Part shown: positions 5,818 through 10,026 of the stretch, piece after piece | Numbering within the stretch: the stretch's first letter is position 1 | Layout: every line of letters begins with the position of its first letter | Source of the DNA: Patescibacteria group bacterium | GTDB lineage: Bacteria; Patescibacteriota; Gracilibacteria; UM-FILTER-43-11 | Reading direction: 5' to 3' | Length of the DNA stretch: 10,026 nucleotides | Assembly (NCBI GenBank): GCA_029260985.1 | Contig: JAJDCE010000117.1 | Span: forward strand, 1 to 10,026 | Notes under the pieces: generated by a model | What the model saw: the letters and a program-made list of their open reading frames with translations, nothing else | What the model was told of the DNA's origin: nothing | Database searches by the model: none | Program-made: the position numbers and the translations under genes

Positions 5818-5986
5818 CCAAATCACAAATTACAAAATACAAAAAACCACAAATTACAAACAATGAACAAACAACAAATCCTAAATTGTATACTAGAGGA
5901 AGAGGTGAGTTTGAATATTCAAATTTGTAATTTAGATCTTGATTGTTGGAATTTTTTTGTTAATTGTATTTTGTGATTTGGAATTT
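5818..5986. repeat. Facing inverted heptamer arrays between STAS and antiporter genes
   Basis: The left arm begins right after the STAS stop: AAATCAC, AAATTAC, AAAATAC (5820-5840), ten bases, then AAATTAC (5851-5857). The right arm consists of GTAATTT, AGATCTT, GATTGTT, GGAATTT (5927-5954), TTTT, then GTTAATT, GTATTTT, GTGATTT, GGAATTT (5959-5986), ending 6 nt before the antiporter ATG. The arms pair in inverse: CCAAATCACAAA at 5818-5829 is the exact reverse complement of 5970-5981, and ACAAAATACAA at 5832-5842 that of 5964-5974. A perfect 14-bp palindrome, TTTGAATATTCAAA, lies between them at 5910-5923. No convincing gene or promoter is visible in the spacer. Confidence 0.82.
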
Positions 5987-5992
5987 TAGACT

Positions 5993-7789
5993 ATGGAATC
6001 TCTTTTTTTCGAATTAGGCCTTGTAATCATTTCTGCTGCACTAGTTGGTGTGGTTAGCTATTTTCTTAAGCAGCCTCTTATATTAGGATATATTGTTGCT
6101 GGAATACTTATTGGGCCGTTTGGCTTTGGATTGGTGCATGATGTGGAGACTATACATATTATTGCGCAAGTCGGTATTATGCTGATGCTGTTTTTGGTTG
6201 GTCTGGAGATGAACCCTGCGCGACTAAAAGATCTGGGTGCAGTATCTTTTTTTGCAGGTATCGGACAGGTGCTTTTTACCGGATTGATTGGGTACGGGAT
6301 TATTTATTTCTTTGGCTTTCCCCTTGTTCAAGCGATTTATATAATGATTGCATTGACCTTTAGCAGTACAGTAATTGCAATTAAAATTATTTATGATAAA
6401 CGTGATAATAATGCTCTGTATGGTCAGGTGGCAATTGGAATATTGCTTGTGCAGGATGTTATCGCGATTTTAGCCTTAATCGCTCTTACAGGTTTTCAGG
6501 CCGGTTCATTTTCTTTTGATTTTGCGCGATTTGGTTTAATTCTTATTAAAGGTATTTTTGTTTCAGCCCTTGCTATTTTTGTCGCTCGCAAATTTCTTGT
6601 CTATCTTTATAATAAAATTGCAACTTCACACGAACTATTAATACTATTTAGTTTAGGATGGGCTTTTATAGTTGCTTTGGCTTCGGAATACATAGGCTTC
6701 AGCATTGAAATTGGAGCCTTTATTGCAGGTATTAGTTTGGCCAGTCTTCCTTATACATTCGAAATTAACACCAAGGCAAAAATATTGCGTGATTTCTTTA
6801 TTACTATATTCTTTGTGGCTTTGGGTGCGGGCTTGATTTTTACTTCCATGGGCCCCTTGGTTGCCAAATTTATTATTTTGTCTCTTTTTGTGCTGATTGG
6901 AAATCCAATTATTGTAATGGTTATTATGGGTGCTTTGGGGTATGACAGGCGAACCTCTTTTTTTACCGGCCTTTCTGTTGCAAACATAAGTGAGTTTTCA
7001 TTGATTGTTGCGGCTATGGGCTTGAGCCTTGGACATCTTAGCCAAGAAGTGGTTTCTATGATTACGGTTATTGGTATTTTAACTATGACGATTTCCTCTT
7101 ATATGATGATTTACAATAATCAAATTTATAACCGCATTAGAGGATTGCTTAAAATTTTTGAATTTAGAAAAATTAAAACTAAATTGGTCAATTTAAAATC
7201 TGGCTTAAGTGACCATATTATCCTTCTGGGTTGTGGGCAAATGGGTCAGCAAATTTTGGATCAAATTAAAGGTTTTAAAGAGGAATATTTAGTTGTTGAC
7301 CATGATAATACTGTTATTAAAGGGCTTATAAAAAAAGGTGTGAGTTGTATTTTTGGAGATGTCGAGGATACAGAGCTTTTGAATGAGCTTGGCCTTGAAG
7401 ATGCAGAAATCATTATTAGTACGCTCCCGAACCCAGAGAATAATTTATTTTTAATTAAATATATTGAAAAAATCCCTCACAAAAAACGTCCAATTGTTAT
7501 TGTTACAGCAGATACTGGGCGTGAGGGTGTTGAGCTGTTTAATCGGGGTGCTGATTATGTCATTTTAAAGCACTATCTTGGGGCTGAGCATATTTTTCAG
7601 ATAAATAAAGAGCTATATCAGTTAGAAGAAGCTCCTGTGCAGGTGATGACGGAGATGGCAGAGGAAAAGAGGTTTAAAAGTGATAGTGATTATGCCAAAA
7701 TTTTACATAGCTTAAATCGGCTTCGGTTGGCGGAAATTAAGCAGAAGATTGAGAAGCGACATATAAAGCTTAAGCCTAAAAAGTCTTAA
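5993..7789 (+). CDS. CPA2 cation:proton antiporter (KefB/KefC type) with TrkA-N domain
   Basis: The 598-aa inner-membrane protein should exchange K+ or Na+ for protons, or act as a K+ efflux system. Residues 1-385 form the Na_H_Exchanger domain with about 12 hydrophobic segments, including LKQPLILGYIVAGILIGPFG (25-44), GIMLMLFLVGLEMNP (61-75), FSSTVIAIKI (123-132) and the family QD motif in LLVQDVIAIL (151-160; Asp155). A cytoplasmic TrkA-N (RCK) domain covers about 407-525, with dinucleotide motif GCGQMG (413-418) and Asp436 placed to bind the NAD ribose. No TrkA-C domain follows; instead there is a charged, Lys-rich tail (about 530-598). Ion specificity cannot be read from sequence, so I give no kef symbol. 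The ATG lacks a Shine-Dalgarno site. The stop lies in a heptamer array. Confidence 0.93.
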   Translation: MESLFFELGLVIISAALVGVVSYFLKQPLILGYIVAGILIGPFGFGLVHDVETIHIIAQVGIMLMLFLVGLEMNPARLKDLGAVSFFAGIGQVLFTGLIGYGIIYFFGFPLVQAIYIMIALTFSSTVIAIKIIYDKRDNNALYGQVAIGILLVQDVIAILALIALTGFQAGSFSFDFARFGLILIKGIFVSALAIFVARKFLVYLYNKIATSHELLILFSLGWAFIVALASEYIGFSIEIGAFIAGISLASLPYTFEINTKAKILRDFFITIFFVALGAGLIFTSMGPLVAKFIILSLFVLIGNPIIVMVIMGALGYDRRTSFFTGLSVANISEFSLIVAAMGLSLGHLSQEVVSMITVIGILTMTISSYMMIYNNQIYNRIRGLLKIFEFRKIKTKLVNLKSGLSDHIILLGCGQMGQQILDQIKGFKEEYLVVDHDNTVIKGLIKKGVSCIFGDVEDTELLNELGLEDAEIIISTLPNPENNLFLIKYIEKIPHKKRPIVIVTADTGREGVELFNRGADYVILKHYLGAEHIFQINKELYQLEEAPVQVMTEMAEEKRFKSDSDYAKILHSLNRLRLAEIKQKIEKRHIKLKPKKS

Positions 7790-7815
7790 GTCCTAAGTCT
7801 TAAGTTTTAAGCTTG
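7781..7815. repeat. Heptamer array across the antiporter/nucleotidyltransferase convergent junction
   Basis: Five contiguous 7-bp units lie here: AAGTCTT, AAGTCCT, AAGTCTT, AAGTTTT and AAGCTTG. The array holds the stop codons of both converging genes (antiporter TAA at 7787-7789; nucleotidyltransferase TAA on the minus strand at 7807-7809) and their last sense codons. Its first 17 bases are identical to 1074-1090. The only non-coding part is 7790-7806, and no hairpin terminator is visible. Confidence 0.87.
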
Positions 7816-8706
7816 TTTTTTCCATCTCTCCAAATATTCTTGGCGGCGGTCTTTGTTGTGGAATTTCAAAATACTGTCTGAAACAATCACGCTGGCTTCA
7901 GGTCCTAGTTTTTTTGCTTTTCGGAGCGTTCGTTTTTTGAATGTTTTCTTTAAAATAGATTCATATAAGTCGCCGAACCACCCTCTATAAAGCCATTCTT
8001 TGATTTTCTTTAAGTGGCTGTCAGATATAAATGAGAGCTGTTTGTCGTTTTTATCCGAAAAGTTCATTCCATACTCCTTCTTTAACCATTCTTCGTTCTT
8101 TTGTTTAAATTCTTGGTATGTTTTTTTGCCATAAATGGGCAATAGTAGGCGTGTCCAATAGGCCATGTAAGGGTCTTCTGGCTTTAGGGCTAATGGTTCC
8201 ATGTTTAGCTTTTCGGTTGTAACAAAGAAGCTTAGGCAGAATCGGCCAGCGATTTTATCACCATGACGTCTTACTCCATGAAATTGGAGGATAAGGGTGA
8301 TGATTAATCTGGCGAGCCACATTCGGTCTTTTTCAATGACAATGAATAGGTCGATGTCAGAAAGTTCGGAAGGGTTATCATATGCTAGGTTGTTACACAC
8401 TGCCACCATTCGAACAAATGGCACTTGAGCGATGTATTGGCCATATTGCCTTACCCTTCCCCAAAATTTTTCAGCAATGAATTTTCTGGATTTTCTTAGC
8501 TCTATTAATTTCCCTCTATTTTTTAATACGTAATAATCATGGATTTTTTCTATTTCATCTATTTCATCCAGAGTACCTTTTAATTCCTTGATATGCAGGG
8601 GTTTATGATATCCATAAAGGTGTGTTTTGATTTCTTCAGATGTTAATGGGAAGTCGAAGATATCAAAAAAAGCTATGGTTTTTAGAATGGAACTCTTAAG
8701 ATTCAT
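7807..8706 (-). CDS. Nucleotidyltransferase-fold protein of unknown function
   Basis: The 299-aa protein has an N-terminal segment, MNLKSSILKTIAFFDIFDFP (1-20) followed by LTSEEI, that looks like a small winged-helix module. It is followed by a Pol-beta-type nucleotidyltransferase core, VAVCNNLAYDNPSELSDIDL (101-120) then FIV. In active relatives this motif is GS-(x)n-SDID. Here the Asp pair D117/D119 is kept but the Gly-Ser reads N105-N106, so activity is uncertain. The C-terminal third is basic and probably helical. No substrate can be named. I start at the ATG at 8704-8706; the frame extends 22 codons further, but that would overlap the uvrC start and cross the predicted promoter. A perfect TATAAT lies 6 nt before the chosen ATG. 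The gene converges on the antiporter. Confidence 0.75.
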   Translation of the reverse strand: MNLKSSILKTIAFFDIFDFPLTSEEIKTHLYGYHKPLHIKELKGTLDEIDEIEKIHDYYVLKNRGKLIELRKSRKFIAEKFWGRVRQYGQYIAQVPFVRMVAVCNNLAYDNPSELSDIDLFIVIEKDRMWLARLIITLILQFHGVRRHGDKIAGRFCLSFFVTTEKLNMEPLALKPEDPYMAYWTRLLLPIYGKKTYQEFKQKNEEWLKKEYGMNFSDKNDKQLSFISDSHLKKIKEWLYRGWFGDLYESILKKTFKKRTLRKAKKLGPEASVIVSDSILKFHNKDRRQEYLERWKKQA

Positions 8707-8712
8707 GGTTTG

Positions 8713-8718
8713 ATTATA
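8713..8718 (-). promoter_or_regulatory. -10 box for leaderless nucleotidyltransferase gene
   Basis: On the minus strand this reads TATAAT, a perfect -10 hexamer, with 6 nt before the ATG at 8706. Transcription would begin at or next to the A of the ATG. No good -35 match is seen at 16-18 bp. It mirrors the uvrC -10 box in the same 57-bp spacer. Confidence 0.5.
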
Positions 8719-8751
8719 GCTTAAGGGCTTATGGGATAAAAGTTTGTGTTG

Positions 8752-8757
8752 TATAAT
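8752..8757 (+). promoter_or_regulatory. -10 box for leaderless uvrC
   Basis: A perfect TATAAT ends 6 nt before the uvrC ATG at 8764, and there is no Shine-Dalgarno site between them. Initiation about 7 nt downstream would fall on the ATG, giving a leaderless mRNA. The -35 region is poor (TTATGG at 17 bp). Confidence 0.5.
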
Positions 8758-8763
8758 CAGTTC

Positions 8764-10026
8764 ATGTCCCATTCGATCGAAAAAATTATCGCAAAGATTT
8801 CTGCCTCTCCCGGTGTTTATAAGTTTTTAAATAAAGATAAGGAGGTGCTTTATATTGGTAAGGCGAAGCATTTAAAAAAGCGGGTTTCGAGTTATTTTCG
8901 AAAGTCAGCAAAACATGCGCCAAAAACGGTGAAGATGCTAGAGTCCGTTGAGGATATTCAATGGATTGAAACTAATAGTGAAATTGAGGCTTTGGTTTTG
9001 GAGGATAATTTGGTGAAAGAGTTACAGCCAAAATATAATGTGCTTTTGCGTGATGATAAGACTTTCCAGTATATCAAGGTTACTGTTGATAAAGATTATC
9101 CGGAAATATATACAGTTCGACGCATTGCCAAAGATCAAGCGCGGTATTTTGGACCTAAAACCAGCGGTTCGGATGTGAAGAAGATTTTGGAAACGATTCG
9201 AAGAGTTTTTAAGCTTTGCAGCGTAAAAAATATATCAGTTGATTCAAAAGGGACACTATTAAAGGGGGCTAAAATGGCTGTCAAAATCGGAACTACTCCT
9301 GCCAAAAGACCTTGTCTGGATTACCATATCAAAAGATGTGTTGGACCTTGTGCAGGCATGGTGACTCCCGAGGAATATAAACTTCTTATTGATAAGACGA
9401 TTGCTTTTTTGGAGGGTGATTATAAAATTGCGATTGAAATGCTAAAGGCGCAGATGGCTGAGTTTGCTGCTGATCGGAAGTTTGAGCGGGCGGCAAAATT
9501 ACGGGATGAAATTTCAGCTATTGAGCGTTCAGCTGAGCGGCAGCTTATTACCGATACGGATATTGCGGATCGGGATGTGATTGGTTTTGTTCAGGATCTG
9601 GGCAAGAGCTTTTTTAATCTATTTCAGATTCGTAATGGAAAGCTGATTGGTCAGGAAAATTTTATTCTTGAAGGTTCAGAGGATTTGGTTGAGGTTATGG
9701 AAACTTTTCTTCGGGATTATTATTCAATGGCGGCTGATATTCCAAAAGAAGTTTTAATTTCAGTTGAACTTGAAAATCCAAAGTTGATGCAGGATTACAT
9801 TCGTCAATTTTCAACTAAGGCGGTGAAGCTCATTCACCCTCAGGTAGGTAAAAAAGATGATTTGATTCTTCTCTCTGAAAAGAACGCACGAAGTTTTGCC
9901 CAGCAGAACCGGGCTCGATGGATGGCAGACAAGAAGGAAGAGAAGGCTTTGGATGAGCTAAAAGAAGCATTAAAATTAGAAGCTGAGCCTAAGCGGATTG
10001 AATGTTATGATATTTCACATTTATCC
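8764..10026 (+). CDS. uvrC: Excinuclease ABC subunit C UvrC (3' end cut by the window)
   Basis: UvrC makes both incisions around a UvrB-bound lesion in nucleotide excision repair. The first 421 residues are in the window. The N-terminal GIY-YIG nuclease (about 12-95) has SPGVYKF (15-21), LYIGKAKHLKKRV (29-41) and, by family pattern, Y30, K33, R40, E80 and N92. Cys152, Cys184, Cys192 and Cys196 match the four cysteines that bind an iron-sulphur cluster in E. coli UvrC. A UVR motif for UvrB contact is KFERAAKLRDEISAIER (239-255). The window ends at ECYDISHLS, the start of the RNase H-like 5'-incision domain; the helix-hairpin-helix region lies beyond. Residues 155-180 form an insertion between the first and second cysteines, longer than usual. 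The start fits the family N-terminus and the -10 box. Confidence 0.97.
   Translation, partial: MSHSIEKIIAKISASPGVYKFLNKDKEVLYIGKAKHLKKRVSSYFRKSAKHAPKTVKMLESVEDIQWIETNSEIEALVLEDNLVKELQPKYNVLLRDDKTFQYIKVTVDKDYPEIYTVRRIAKDQARYFGPKTSGSDVKKILETIRRVFKLCSVKNISVDSKGTLLKGAKMAVKIGTTPAKRPCLDYHIKRCVGPCAGMVTPEEYKLLIDKTIAFLEGDYKIAIEMLKAQMAEFAADRKFERAAKLRDEISAIERSAERQLITDTDIADRDVIGFVQDLGKSFFNLFQIRNGKLIGQENFILEGSEDLVEVMETFLRDYYSMAADIPKEVLISVELENPKLMQDYIRQFSTKAVKLIHPQVGKKDDLILLSEKNARSFAQQNRARWMADKKEEKALDELKEALKLEAEPKRIECYDISHLS

Noticed and set aside
5863..5976. 37-codon open frame (MNKQQILNC...) between the STAS and antiporter genes
   Set aside because: It is made largely of the spacer's repeat words, with no recognisable product; the GGAAGAGG inside it is not placed to serve a supported start.
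6751..6987. Minus-strand open frame inside the antiporter gene
   Set aside because: Shadow of the membrane domain, with no motif of its own.
8707..8772. 22-codon upstream extension of the nucleotidyltransferase-like gene
   Set aside because: It would overlap the uvrC start and translate through the predicted promoter, and MNLKSSILKTIAFFDIFDFP is the natural family start.

Overview
The window looks like a chromosomal stretch of a small-genome, AT-rich bacterium, probably from the Candidate Phyla Radiation (Patescibacteria), perhaps near Peregrinibacteria. This rests on compact housekeeping genes, almost no Shine-Dalgarno sequences, and a degenerate nucleotidyltransferase family that I associate with such genomes. 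The tryptophanyl-tRNA synthetase gene ends at TGA with a normal family C-terminus, so TGA works as a stop here; this argues against the Gracilibacteria/Absconditabacteria code. The lineage is inference. No mobile element, CRISPR array, rRNA or tRNA gene was seen.

Layout, left to right. The tail of an unidentified CDS (2-79) is followed 5 nt later by a 59-residue lipoprotein gene (85-264). An 11-bp repeat array (258-390) runs from its stop codon to the start of an RsuA/RluB-type pseudouridine synthase (391-1089). rsmG (1208-1924) and rlmE (1966-2565) follow on the same strand, giving three rRNA-modification genes in a row. rlmE abuts, tail to tail with no spacer, the minus-strand pair trpS (4338-5324) and pyrG (2566-4161). 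Divergent from trpS, a stand-alone STAS protein (5464-5817) precedes a KefB-type cation:proton antiporter with an NAD-binding domain (5993-7789). A minus-strand nucleotidyltransferase-fold gene of unknown role (7807-8706) converges on the antiporter and diverges, over 57 bp, from uvrC (8764 to the window end, truncated).

Functionally this is core metabolism: ribosome maturation (rluB-like, rsmG, rlmE), translation (trpS), CTP synthesis (pyrG), ion homeostasis (antiporter) and nucleotide excision repair (uvrC).

Two non-coding patterns stand out. First, nearly every spacer is built from short tandem words: one 11-bp array and five spacers of 7-bp units. Most abut or contain a stop codon, and two are arranged as inverted arms. 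Second, four genes have a -10-like TANNNT hexamer exactly 6 nt before ATG, which together with the lack of Shine-Dalgarno sites suggests leaderless mRNAs. The 57-bp divergent uvrC/nucleotidyltransferase spacer shows this on both strands with perfect TATAAT boxes. No spacer exceeds 300 bases.
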